NCBI GenBank assembly: GCA_033961575.1
Contig: CM066736.1
Coordinates: 9,023,501 to 9,087,500 of the forward strand
From: Aselliscus stoliczkanus
Taxonomy: Eukaryota; Chordata; Mammalia; Chiroptera; Hipposideridae
Direction: 5' to 3'
Length of the DNA: 64,000 nucleotides
Shown: positions 55,001 through 64,000 of the stretch, in pieces
Layout: every line of letters begins with the position of its first letter
Numbering within the stretch: position 1 is the first letter of the stretch
The notes under the pieces: model-generated
What the model was told of the DNA's origin: nothing
The model's database searches: none
Seen by the model: the letters and a program-made list of their open reading frames with translations, nothing else
Program-made: the position numbers and the translations under genes

Positions 55001-55530
55001 CAAGGCCAGAACTGATTTGCTAGTCACGACCTGTTTGTCTTTACATCAATTTCTTGCCTTTTCCCCTGCTCAGCCCTGCAGATAAAGATCCTCCTGGACT
55101 TTTTCCTAGGCTCCTTGCCAGCTGACTCGAGTTTGAAGATAAGAGAACCAGGCTATTTCTCCCCTTTGCTCGCTTTTTCATGTGTTGCTTCATCCTTACT
55201 TCCACATCCTGTTACCAGCTCCATCCCTCCCGAGTCACCAACTACCACTGGGCAAACCCAAAGCCTTTCCAGATTCAACCTGATGGGCCAACCAAAGGAG
55301 AACGTAAGGCCACCTCTTTTTTTTTTTTTTCCCCTCTACTCTGTTGCAGTGGCTCCCAGCTGCTGCTAATCTCTGGGTCGGTTCACTTTACCCTGTTTGA
55401 TCTAGTAATGCTTTCAGGGCTTTGAAATGGATTTTCTATATTAAATTCCCTTGATTGAATTTCCTGGCATTTTCCCTCTGCCTGGGACTCTATTGATAGA
55501 ACCACCATAGTGGGTCACACAGATGTACAC
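55001..55530. other. Unassigned sequence with T-run
   Basis: A 15-T run at about 55317-55331 lies inside, without a detectable target-site repeat. Confidence 0.35.
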
Positions 55531-55870
55531 TGCACAAATCCAGGGCACATTTCACTTAGTGTCCCCTTTGAACTATACAGCACAACAATTCCACACCATG
55601 TACCCTTCTCAGTGCTGGGGACATAGCAGTGAACACAAATAATGAAACCCTCGTCTCCATGGAGCTCACATTTCAAGTTCGCGCTCTCCCCTTTGGGGGA
55701 GACAGGTAAGCTAAACAAATATAATTTCAGTTAGTGACAAGCGCTATAAAGAAAAGTAAGGCAGGAACGTGGGTGGACAGAGGGAGGGTAGGGCAGCAAT
55801 TTAAAATATACTAGGAAAGGTCTCATGAAGAAGGGGGCATAAGTCAAGATCTGAAGGAGATAAGCAGTAG
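55531..55870 (+). repeat. Old interspersed repeat (family B), longest copy
   Basis: 'gtgctggggacatagcagtg', 'aacacaaataatgaaaccct', 'ctccatggagctcacatttc', 'gtgacaagcgctataaagaa' and 'aggaaaggtctcatgaagaa' follow the family in order over about 340 bp. Confidence 0.6.
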
Positions 55871-56060
55871 ATGAAGCTACTTACTATCTAGGGCAAATAT
55901 CTCCATAGAGCGAATAGCAGGTATGATGTTCTGCTGTTGGAATCAAATAACTAAACCCCTCGCCTCTTACATTCTGATCTCTTGCTTCTGCCGTCACTGG
56001 CTGGACCCAACTGAATGCCTGAAAGTAAAAATGGAGCAGAGCTGACACAGGCAGGAAGTT
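55871..56060. other. Unassigned sequence
   Basis: Nothing recognisable. Confidence 0.3.
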
Positions 56061-56075
56061 AAGAAGTCTGGTCCA

Positions 56076-56184
56076 AGGGCCCGCTGAGTGGAGCGGTGGT
56101 TAAGCACTGGCCTGGGAAGCCAGCGGCCCTGGTTCGGTCCCACATATGAGGGCCAGTGATACTGCCCTCAAAAAAAAAAAAAAA
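56076..56184 (+). mobile_element. Short-form tRNA-headed SINE (copy 8)
   Basis: The head (a)gggcccgctgagtggagcgg carries the short-form ggtgg and 'gggaagccagcggccc', then ggttcggtccc. It ends at 'actgccctc' and runs straight into an uninterrupted A-run. A perfect 15-bp target-site duplication AAGAAGTCTGGTCCA lies at 56061-56075 and 56185-56199. The clean A-tail and intact duplication make this the strongest candidate for a very recent, possibly polymorphic, insertion. Confidence 0.94.
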
Positions 56185-56199
56185 AAGAAGTCTGGTCCA

Positions 56200-56659
56200 G
56201 ATAGGATGTGTAGATGCAGAAATGGGGCTTGATACTCATTTGTCATGGAGCCAGACCTAGTGAGTATGCCTGTATGCCTGTCTCAGAGAAAACTAGTTTC
56301 CCCTTCCACATACCCAGCAAGAGGCAGCCATGGAGGTGGACCTGTCAGGTCTCTCTTCAAACAAGAGCTTTCCCGTTAGCTGCAGAAATGTGGTTAGCTG
56401 ACAGATTCAGGGTCGGCCTCAGCTTTCAAGCTGAGATCATGCTCTTCCCAGGCAGCTCCTGGAAAGGACTGAGCATGCCAGGAGTATTAGGGTCTGGCTA
56501 TTTCTACCCAGGGCAGGGCTCTTCTAGAAGCCATGCAGTCTTTGCTTTTTTGAGCTCCCTATGGTGTTAACTAATACTTTCTGGGGTCTACTTTGTAGGC
56601 TGAAACACTCCCTGCCCAATTCTGCTTCTTCCAGCCTTCTCATCTTTCATAAGCTTTAT
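56200..56659. other. Unique sequence
   Basis: The 118-codon frame at 56214-56570 shows no domain. No repeat was recognised. Confidence 0.35.
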
Positions 56660-56905
56660 TCGTGGTGTGCCAGAATACGGTTAACAATTGGCTTTCTGAT
56701 TCATAGCATCTGCCAATTTCTGTGGTGTAAATACTTCCACCCTAACCTGTTTCAGCTTGCCCATCTGACCTCACTGAACACAAGAGTTGGGAAGTGATGT
56801 CAGCTGCAGCATACCACTGAGAATTGCCCTAAATAAACCACTTTCCCTTTTAACTCCATCTCTGCGTCTGCTTTCTGAAAGACTAACCGGAGAGATCTGA
56901 GAACT
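56660..56905 (+). repeat. Unnamed LTR-like repeat (family D, copy 2)
   Basis: It shares the 'gtggtgtaaatac' block with 10080-10195. It then reaches AATAAA near 56832 and 'ctctgcgtctgctttctgaa' with 'agactaaccggagagatctg', an LTR-like 3' end. Confidence 0.5.
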
Positions 56906-57084
56906 CTAGCTTACAAAGCATGTCCCATCCATCAGCATGTCACATAAACTCTCTCTCAAAAATACCCTGAAGCTGCCCACTTCCTTTCTGCTCTGGTTGC
57001 TCTAGAGAAAATGGCACCAACACAAACAGTTGGCTTCATCCATGGTGATAGAGTAATGTTTTAAAATCTGCTATCTTCTTAACA
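56906..57084. other. Unassigned sequence
   Basis: No feature recognised. Confidence 0.3.
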
Positions 57085-57560
57085 CTTCTACTAGCTTCCC
57101 ATTGGCCTACAAATAAAGGCTAAACTCTGACCAACGAGGCCCTACATAATCCAGCCCCTTTTGCCCTTTCCCAAGGCCCCTCCTACTACTCTCTTCCCCA
57201 GTCATGTCTGGCCTTCCTGCAATTTCTTGACACCAAATTCAATTGCATCTTGCCCCCGTCTCTTCCTTGGTTTCTTGTTCTTCACCCCTGCTAATGACTT
57301 AGCTGGCTTCCTGTTGCTGATATCTCAGTCATCAGCTGTAGGAGGCCATCTTTGATTCTTATTTCTCTCAGTATCTGTGGATGCCACGTAGGGCACTGAT
57401 AGGGAATGACTATACACCACTATTAGGTTAGGAAAATTATGGCTTTCTCAAAGACAAGAGATCTCATCTATACTCTTGAGGCCTATATTGTCAGTACCTA
57501 GAACAGGGCTGGAACATAGTAGTTGCTTCAATATTTATTAGCTGAATAATGGAAGCCTCA
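57085..57560 (-). repeat. L2 LINE 3' fragment
   Basis: 'cctacaaataaaggctaaac', 'gaggccctacataatccagc', 'atgtctggccttcctgcaat' and 'gtacctagaacagggctgga' with 'atatttattagctgaataat' follow the antisense L2 order to its 3' end. Confidence 0.85.
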
Positions 57561-57580
57561 CCTGGTCCAAGCAGAAGCTG

Positions 57581-57582
<2 letters not shown>

Positions 57583-57632
<50 letters not shown>
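57583..57632. repeat. (GT)n microsatellite
   Basis: About 25 uninterrupted GT units adjoin the L2 3' end. Confidence 0.97.
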
Positions 57633-57634
<2 letters not shown>

Positions 57635-59092
57635 CTGGAACCCCATGCAAACCCTCATCAATGCAAATTTCCAAATGTAGCTCATGTTGCCCACATCTTC
57701 TTGGCCTGCTCTAAACTTCTCCTGCAACTTCAGGGGACAGTTCCTGTCCCATGGTCTTCCACCTCAAAAGAACCTGCTTCTCTGCCTGAGGATTTTCTCT
57801 GGTCACAGGAGCCTGCTAGAACACACAACAATCCTGAGTGCTGAGATGTTAACACCCACAGTGACACCCCAGCTGGTGAGAGACCGGGTTGGTAGTTAAA
57901 TACCCCCAGCTTCCTCACTCGTCAGAGAACTATCTCGAGACTTATTCTAAGCAATCTCTCATGAGGTTCCCAATAGGATAAAACCCAGATGCTCAGGGTT
58001 GTCAACCTCATAACAGCCCCTTTTGTTGGGAGGTCATCCCAGAAGGCATCATGGAATGGGGAAATCGACAGAGGTAGGAGGAAGATGAATGAATTTAATT
58101 GTACCCAAATTCTTATCTCAGTTTGGGATCCCTCATACAGACTCTATGCCAGAAAATCAGCTAAGCTGGTCCCCGTAGGAGTCTATATGTGTGGAACCCA
58201 ATATGAAGCATCAATTCAAATCTCTAATGACACTTGGTCCTAGAATTGGTTATAGCAGAGCAGGAACAGGAGTCGGCTGCATGGACCATCCATGTCACAC
58301 ACAGCGAAGGCAGGTGTGCTCAGGAGCTCTGGGAGGTGGAGGACACCTTGACCCACTTAGCCCTGGCTTTCTGGGCCGGAGATTGCAGAGCCCGCCCCGA
58401 CCCCCCACGTGGAAGCCTTCAGTGGCGAGCCTGGTCCAGCAGATTTAAAAATTGCCATCTCCTGCCTTGATCCTGGCCATCCCTGCTCTGCTTTTTCTAC
58501 CTGCTCTGAAGTTATTGGGGCCTGGTGTGAATTTAGAAACAATAAAACCATCAAAGGGCTTGGTCCTGAGAACAATCAGTTGGGGATTTTGCAATAAAGG
58601 AACATCCTGCCCAGGAAGGTGTGAGACTTCAAGGCAAGCTGATGGGACCCTTCTGAAAGGGCCTTCCCTGGGGGGTCTAGTAGGGTCTACACCTGGGATG
58701 GCTTAAGATGCCATCTGGCCTGGAGACTGGCAGTGGACCTCGTCAGCCAGCCACAGTGCAGGTCCCTGTCTCTCCCGGGCTCTGGGAGAAAGTCCATACA
58801 TCCTCCCCAGGATGCCTGCCTACTCCAGGTATCGTTGTACCATGTTTTCTCAACAGCTTCTCCACCAAGATCCTTTGGTCCTCCTAGCATGTGACATCAC
58901 CTTACATTTTGCTACCTAGCCCTTGCTTCTCTCCAATCTCTTACTCACTGGTGCCAAGACCTTGAGTGAAGCCAGACGTGTGTGCTGCTATGACAGCTGG
59001 AGGATGCTGCGAACACAGAGTAGGTGCTCAAAGTCACTCCTCTTGGGCAGCATCCTATTCTGGGGCAAAGAGTGCTACTAGAAGACAGATGT
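57633..59092. other. Unique sequence
   Basis: About 1.4 kb without a recognised repeat. Frames of 60-85 codons on both strands (57684-58890) carry no domain. Confidence 0.4.
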
Positions 59093-59163
59093 GAAGCTAG
59101 TTCTATCAGGAGTAATAGAGGGGGGAAGCTAGTTCTATCAGGAGTGATAGAGGGGGGAAGCTA
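59093..59163. repeat. 32-bp tandem repeat, about 2.2 copies
   Basis: The unit starting gaagctagttctatcaggag occurs at 59093-59124 and 59125-59156. The two copies differ by one base (agtaatag versus agtgatag), and a partial third copy gaagcta follows. Confidence 0.95.
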
Positions 59164-59204
59164 AGTAGGGTAAGGGATGGGGCAAGCACGGCAGTTTTAA
59201 GAGA

Positions 59205-59285
59205 GTCATTAGCAAAAATGTCACCTCCTCAGGAAGGCTTTCCCGAACCTGAAAGTGAAGCAGGATTTTTGACATCTGTGTGTTT
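59205..59285 (-). repeat. L2-like fragment
   Basis: 'tgtcacctcctcaggaaggc' and 'tttcccgaacctgaaagtga' resemble antisense L2. It ends at the adjoining LTR. Confidence 0.45.
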
Positions 59286-59367
59286 GTGTATGTGCCGGGA
59301 TCGTGGTCTCGCCGCACCAAAGAGTGGAGACGTGGACCAGAGAGGTAAGGTTGGTAGCAGAGGACGG

Positions 59368-59373
59368 TTTATT
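59368..59373 (-). terminator. LTR poly(A) signal
   Basis: AATAAA on the minus strand (tttatt on plus), about 85 bp downstream of the LTR TATA box. Confidence 0.6.
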
Positions 59374-59456
59374 AGAGCAGAAAGAGTTACAGCTCTCAAA
59401 GTGAGAGGAGGCACCCGAAACTGGAATGCCTGCTAGCTAAGGCAAAGGGCTTCGTT

Positions 59457-59463
59457 TTTTATA
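59457..59463 (-). promoter_or_regulatory. LTR TATA box
   Basis: TATAAAA on the minus strand, correctly placed upstream of the LTR poly(A) signal. Activity is unknown. Confidence 0.55.
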
Positions 59464-59815
59464 CTACTACTTTTTTGTATGCCTGGGGAGATAGAGCTAG
59501 CTGGTGCCCTTTGGTGCCAGGCCTATGCTTTGAAGATATGCATTTTACCTGGAGATTCCTGACTGTCTTATGTTATGTTAACTAACCTCTTTGGAGATAT
59601 ACATTCTATCTGGGGATCCCTGACCTTTTGTTATAGGCTTGAAAAAAACTTTCCTCCTGCCCCACCTGAGTTTGTCACTCAGGTGGGTCCTGTGACTTAA
59701 ACCTATCTGTCAGCTATTAAAATTATTTCCCCTAGCTCTCTTATGGTTTCCACCCTAATTCCCTCTACCGCGCAATTTCCCTGACTGCCTAAAATTTTGC
59801 TATCTCAGTAGTACA

Positions 59816-59929
59816 AAGGAAGAGAGGCTTGCAGGTATCTAGAGGAAGTGTGTTCCCAGGGCAGAGGCATGAAACACTTAGTATGGCTGAAGACAGCAAT
59901 GAACTGGACTAGGGCCTGCTTTCTTCCCC
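59816..59929. other. Unassigned sequence
   Basis: 'cccagggcagaggcatgaaa' is faintly like family B; nothing firm. Confidence 0.25.
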
Positions 59930-60140
59930 CACCCTCCCCATGCTTCACCTGCGATGTTTCCTTTGTCTAGACATTTCCTGTCTCCCATGGTATTCAACTA
60001 GCCATGTCTTACTCGCAGGATCTTCACAGCTCAGCTCAGATGCCACCTCCTCTAGAAAGCCCTCTCTGCCCCATCCCTACCTCCATGTATTTCCTAGGGA
60101 TGCACCAGCCAGATTTTCCCTCAGAGATCACCTCAGCTAC
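59930..60140 (-). repeat. L2 LINE fragment
   Basis: 'gatcttcacagctcagctca' with 'gatgccacctcctctagaaa' and 'gccctctctgccccatccct' follow the antisense L2 order. The 186-codon plus frame (59940-60500) starts inside this L2 and is rejected as a gene. Confidence 0.75.
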
Positions 60141-60425
60141 AGACAGCTGCCTAGCCCAAGGTCATTCCCTTCCCCGGGTAGCCCACAGCCAGTGACATAC
60201 CCGTGCAGGGGTATGAAGGCCTGGCCAGACCATCCCAGGACACCTTTGAATGGTCACTCCAGGGCTCCCCCATGGGGTCGGCCAAGGCTGTCGTTAGGCT
60301 CACACTGCAGTTCAATGTCTCTCCGCTTCCACAAGGGTGGATCCCAAGGGTACCCTCTTAATAAACTTCACCTCCGTCTGTTTCTCAGGAAACTCAGATG
60401 CTTATCACAGTCCATTGCAGTAGCA
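60141..60425 (+). repeat. Possible LTR-like 3' end
   Basis: 'ggtggatcccaagggtaccc', AATAAA near 60359, then 'cacctccgtctgtttctcag' with 'gaaactcagatgcttatcac' imitate an LTR end. Family is not assigned. Confidence 0.35.
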
Positions 60426-60499
60426 GCCACCACACACACAGACAGGGGGAGTCCCGTTGAGACAGCAGACTCAGAGCACCCAGCATGCCAGGCACCCTA

Positions 60500-60635
60500 A
60501 TAACGACTTGGTGTGATTTTATCTTCTCTCAGGAAGTTGGATAACCTCATCCCCATTTTATAGATCTGTGAAAAGGGCTCCGAGACGAGTGGGTTGCCTG
60601 AGGTTTCCTAGCAGATCAGAGGCACGACCATGAAT
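60500..60635 (-). repeat. MIR SINE (antisense)
   Basis: 'aacctcatccccattttata' and 'cctagcagatcagaggcacg' form a diverged core. Confidence 0.65.
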
Positions 60636-61249
60636 CAGTATGGCTCCAATGCCTTGGCTTGCCTATCTCCATCTCATTCCTGACCCCAGAATGGGTCATT
60701 GCCTTTGCCTCCCATGTCCATGGCCCCAGGAGTCATGTCTGCGTCTCTCAAATGTACATATGAACCTGGGATGGACACCATTAGCTCCTTATCTGCTGTT
60801 CCCTCGTTCCTTCTGTGTCATGTCACTTCCCGCTAGCATGAGATTTCCTGGACTGTGGATAGAGTTCTGTTCTATGCTTTTCAGTGCAGAACCACTGACC
60901 ACCAGCAACTGTTCCCAACTGAAGGACCGCCTGCTTGGTGAACCAAGGCATGCATCAGATGAGACACAAAATCCTAGGGAGGGAGTGTGGTTTCTTCACA
61001 ATCACGTGGCATTGGGATGGGCTAATTCCTGCCTGGATGACAGTCAGGTACCTGTGCTTGTAGGGCTTTTATATATGATAGAAGGGGCCCTGCTGTAGGA
61101 TCTGAGGCAGCACAAGTTTCCCCAGGCCTTGCTAGCAATTAGCAAGCACTATGGCTGAGCACTTGGGACCCAGGGTAGAGTAAATGTCATATCATCCACA
61201 TTTCCCTTCCACTTGGCGTTGAGGCAGCTCTGGTGTGGTGGGGAGAGCA
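60636..61249. other. Unique sequence
   Basis: The 152-codon frame 60640-61098 has no recognisable domain. No repeat is identified. Confidence 0.35.
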
Positions 61250-61365
61250 ATAGGTCAGGGGTCGGGATTTGAATCACCAGTCTTTCCAGGATGCATAGAC
61301 TTGGGCAAGCTCCTTATCCCCATTTTATAGCCGAGAAAACCAAGTCTTGGGAGCTAAGCAAATCC
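61250..61365. repeat. MIR pieces, mixed orientation
   Basis: 'tagacttgggcaagctcctt' reads as sense MIR, then 'cccattttatagccgagaaa' as antisense, suggesting two abutting fragments. Confidence 0.5.
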
Positions 61366-61810
61366 TGCCCATCTCTCAGCAGTCATGAGAAGTGCCTCTG
61401 ATTTACAGCTTTTATGAACGCCATGTGTTTTTCTCAGTAACACTGTCTATCCATAACTGAGGCTGAACAGCTGTAAAATGTAATGCCTCCCTGCCACAGT
61501 GAACTCTGCATGAGGGGGGATACTTCTCACATCTCGTATGTCCTGGGAATCCTTCTCCAAAGCCCTAATATGCACTTTGTTGCTGAACATGGCATTAGCT
61601 GACTTCTGTGTTTTGGGAGAAAGCTCATGTAGACAGTCAATCAGATTAGGAGCCTAGACCCAATTTCCAGTTCAGATCTGCCTGACCCAAACCCTGTAAT
61701 TTTCCCTTTCACTGGCCTTGGGACCTCAGGCACATGACTTCACTTCCCTGATGTTGCCTTACAGCTGCCAAACCGAATGCTCCACGGTACCGATCCCATG
61801 ACATCATAAG
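61366..61810. other. Unassigned sequence
   Basis: Nothing recognisable. Confidence 0.3.
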
Positions 61811-61945
61811 GCAGTGTCTTGGAATGCTGAGGCCCGCTGGAACGATATTGGTAAAGTTTCCTTCAGGGGATGTCTCAGAACACTGAGACCCGATGGAATG
61901 AGATCGGTCATGCTCCCTTATCAGGTGGTTTCGGAACAGTGACTC
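61811..61945. repeat. Degenerate tandem repeat, about 56 bp period
   Basis: 'tgtcttggaatgctgaggcc' (61815) recurs as 'tgtctcagaacactgagacc' (61871) and in part as 'tggtttcggaacagtgactc' (61926). Spacings are 56 and 55. Confidence 0.75.
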
Positions 61946-62324
61946 CATCCCCTGGGGTCATGTGCATGTGTGAAGGCACAGCACATGTTGGAGCACAATG
62001 GGGACAATTGGGGAAAGCAGCCAGCAGGCACAAAAATCACAGACCGTGGAAAAAACAAGTTTCACTTCCTTGTACAATTACTAATAAAAACTAAGCAAAG
62101 GCCCGAATCGGCACTCAGTCTGTGAGACTTGAGTCCCTTTGCCCCACATGCACTATATTCTTGGCTCCTGTCTTTTTTTAACCCTGCGCCGCCCTTCTTG
62201 AATCCCACAGCTCTTGTCATGCTGGACATGACACCCTGAAGCTTTGTCTATGAAATGGCCTTGTTTCCCACCCCTCACGGCTGGGATCTCAGGGCTGGGA
62301 TGCTCTTTGTATCATGTAGCGATT
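61946..62324. other. Unassigned sequence
   Basis: AATAAA occurs near 62083 without an A-tail. Nothing else. Confidence 0.3.
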
Positions 62325-62665
62325 GCCCAGACCAAGTGCCTTAAATAATTGGCAATCAGTGATTTTGTCCATGGACATGGCATGGGATGGGGGCAGACAG
62401 CTCCATGTGCATCCATTGGGGCAATGTGAGTGTTCATTGAAGTGGATTCTTGCCCCCTCCTCATATGGCTGGTGAGTTAGTGCTGGTTACTGGTTTCTTT
62501 TCAGGTGGGGCTGTCCTCGGAGATGCTTGGGCTTCCTCACAGCATGGTGGTGGTTTCCAAGAACAAGTGTCTCAAAAGATCGAGTGCCTGGTAGAAGCTA
62601 TATCGCCTGTTACTGGATGATCAGGTCTTGGAAGACATAGTATCGTTTCTGCCATATTTATCAGT
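62325..62665 (-). mobile_element. MaLR/ERVL-type LTR (family E, antisense)
   Basis: 'ggctggtgagttagtgctgg', 'gatgcttgggcttcctcaca', 'gcatggtggtggtttccaag' and 'tatcgtttctgccatattta' follow a common antisense mammalian LTR order, probably the same family as 33740 and 35405. Confidence 0.55.
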
Positions 62666-63189
62666 CAAGGCAGTCACAAGCCTGGTCCAGGTTCAAAGGG
62701 TAAGGGTGCAGATCCCTCCTCTTGATTGGGTTTGGGAAAAAATGGACGGGAGATAATGCTGTGATCGTTCTTGGAAAACAATCTTCACTGTCCTGCTGCG
62801 CTGAGTTCAGTTCAGCTGCCCGCACCCAGCATTCGAGTCTGCCTCTTTCTGGCACTTTCTCTGCCTTCCTCGGCTTTGAGCTGAGCCAGAGCTCAGCATC
62901 ACCCTGAGAACTTGGGGGATTTGAGTCTCCTGAGTGCAACCTCAACCATCAAGTACCTTTAGTACCTTTAGTGGTGCCTTCCCATCTTCCCTCTTATGCT
63001 TTTTTGCTCTTCAACAAAGCAGATGCTAAGAGATGCTAGGAGTTGGCTAAATGCACAATTCCAGACCCTTTCTGACTTTTGGCTTTTAGAAAAGCTATAA
63101 AGGGCAATGCAGCTGCTTCTCAACTCGGCAATTAAGATACCTCTCAAATTATACCACCATTAGGATCACTGAGTTGTCCAAGAGTGATA
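62666..63189. other. Unique sequence
   Basis: A small direct repeat taccttta occurs twice near 62955. Opposite frames at 62661-62945 carry no domain. Confidence 0.35.
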
Positions 63190-63660
63190 GGTAACAACAT
63201 TCTATAAGGCTCCAGCTAAAATGGGCACATTATCTGGAGGCATCAGCCAGATTCTCCAAGGAGCTTGAGTTCTTGGAAGGGGGAGCATGGGTAGGAAACT
63301 CCCCATGTGATAGTTGGGGGCACACTGGTTGGATCCCCTCCAAGAAATAATTGGCTGATTGGTTGCAGGAAAGCATGGAGCTGCAGCAGTACCTTTGGGA
63401 TCCATTACACCATTCACTGTCACTATGGCCTTCCCAGGCAACCTCAGCTCTTGGCCAAGTAGGACAGGGGTCCTGGGGTCTAGGCATGGCTGCCCACTAT
63501 GGGTCTCTAAGGGGCAGTCTTTGCTCTGGACCTCCCATTGGGTCTGAGACCTTATCTGATCTGCACCATGACCTGAGGCTCTTCCTGCCTGCCTCTGCTT
63601 CCTCTCCTTTATCTCACACTGGCATCACCCATCCTCCTTATAAACTGCTTGTGTAACTTC
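63190..63660 (+). repeat. Unnamed repeat (family C, copy 2)
   Basis: The part 63465-63660 aligns with 6640-6955. The upstream part ('ggtaggaaactccccatgtg', 'atagttgggggcacactggt') probably belongs to the same LTR-like element. The 101-codon frame here parallels the incidental frame in copy 1. Confidence 0.6.
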
Positions 63661-64000
63661 TGGGTCCTCCAGACAGGTGTTGGCAACAATGACAGCTCCA
63701 CGCCCCCAGGAGAAAGCAGGGCAGTGAGAGTGCAGGACAGATGTGATCTCGGTTGTGTCTGCATTTCCAGTATGATACCAGCAATAGCCCAGGTATGCCC
63801 AGTCTTAGCTCTGGTTCCCTGTTGAGCCTGGCCTCCCTTCATCAGCATCATGCCTCATCCACCTCCCACATCAGGGCGCACCAGCTCAGGTGGCCACGCT
63901 TTCCCAGGGAGGTTCCACCCAGCTCCTCCCAAGGGATCTTTAAAATGGAATTGCTGACCTGGGATGTGCTGGTGCTGAGTTTATCACGAAGCAAAACGTT
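63661..64000. other. Unassigned sequence at window edge
   Basis: No gene or repeat recognised. Confidence 0.3.

Larger units (their letters stand above)
59291..59815 (-). mobile_element. Solo endogenous-retrovirus LTR (class I-like)
   Basis: Read on the minus strand, a U3-like part is followed by TATAAAA (59457-59463) and, about 85 bp on, by AATAAA (59368-59373). A short U5-like part then ends ...cgagaccacgatcccggcac. That spacing and end are typical of gammaretrovirus-like LTRs. In the U3 part a 32-bp block occurs twice (59532-59563 and 59593-59624), and a perfect 11-bp hairpin lies at 59661-59687. No gag, pol or env sequence lies on either side, so it is a solo LTR. The outer edges and target-site repeat are not resolved. 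Confidence 0.75.

Noticed and set aside
59093..59163. Direct repeats as a CRISPR-like array
   Set aside because: The two copies abut without spacers, and the context is a mammalian genome.
59291..59815. A full endogenous provirus
   Set aside because: Only one LTR is visible. No primer-binding site, gag, pol or env sequence lies next to it.
59940..60500. 186-codon open frame, the longest in the window
   Set aside because: It starts inside an antisense L2 fragment, crosses an LTR-like piece and has no domain or conserved composition.

Overview
The window reads as nuclear DNA of a placental mammal. It holds many copies of the old mammalian repeats MIR and L2, L1 3'-region fragments, MaLR (MLT1-type) LTRs and hAT-type MER elements, plus several GT/AG microsatellites. 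A recent lineage-specific tRNA-headed SINE sits on top of these. No Alu, B1/B2, CAN, PRE, ERE or AfroSINE copy is recognisable. Fragments of the long SINE body (the gctaacaacagctcc, aactagactgaag and aataaaatctt motifs) resemble from memory SINEs of rhinolophoid/yinpterochiropteran bats. That assignment is a weak inference and was not tested.

I find no convincing protein-coding gene. All long open frames lie in repeats or non-coding unique DNA and show no recognisable domain. No functional tRNA, rRNA, snRNA, CRISPR array or operon is visible. The region is best described as intergenic or deep-intronic.

Layout: 0.3-0.9 kb is an L1 3' region, followed by a long SINE inside a MIR at 1.0-1.4 kb. 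MLT1 LTRs lie at 2.3, 5.8, 13.7, 19.7 (minus) and 20.2 kb. 7.7-8.8 kb is a MIR cluster. 10.7-11.3 kb is an old L1 segment carrying a small target-site-flanked retrocopy with its own AATAAA and A-tail. 11.5 and 43.9-44.1 kb are CpG-enriched unique segments. SINE insertions lie at 1.0, 17.7, 19.2, 22.2-22.8 (two elements inside one pair of target-site repeats), 48.7, 53.2 and 56.1 kb. 26-32 kb is rich in L1 3' remnants. 47.6-48.4 kb is an L1 remnant interrupted by a MER3-like element. 59.3-59.8 kb is a solo retroviral-type LTR on the minus strand with TATA box, AATAAA, U3 direct repeats and a perfect hairpin. 61.8-61.9 kb is a degenerate 56-bp tandem repeat.

The most informative content is the SINE family. 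Long copies (about 405-430 bp) have a T+ type 3' end (AATAAA followed by TCTT/TCTTT and A-tail). Short copies are only the tRNA-like head, all cut at the same CCCTC position and followed by an A-tail. The two forms differ at shared head positions, and three short copies have perfect 14-15 bp target-site duplications, so they look like separately active subfamilies.
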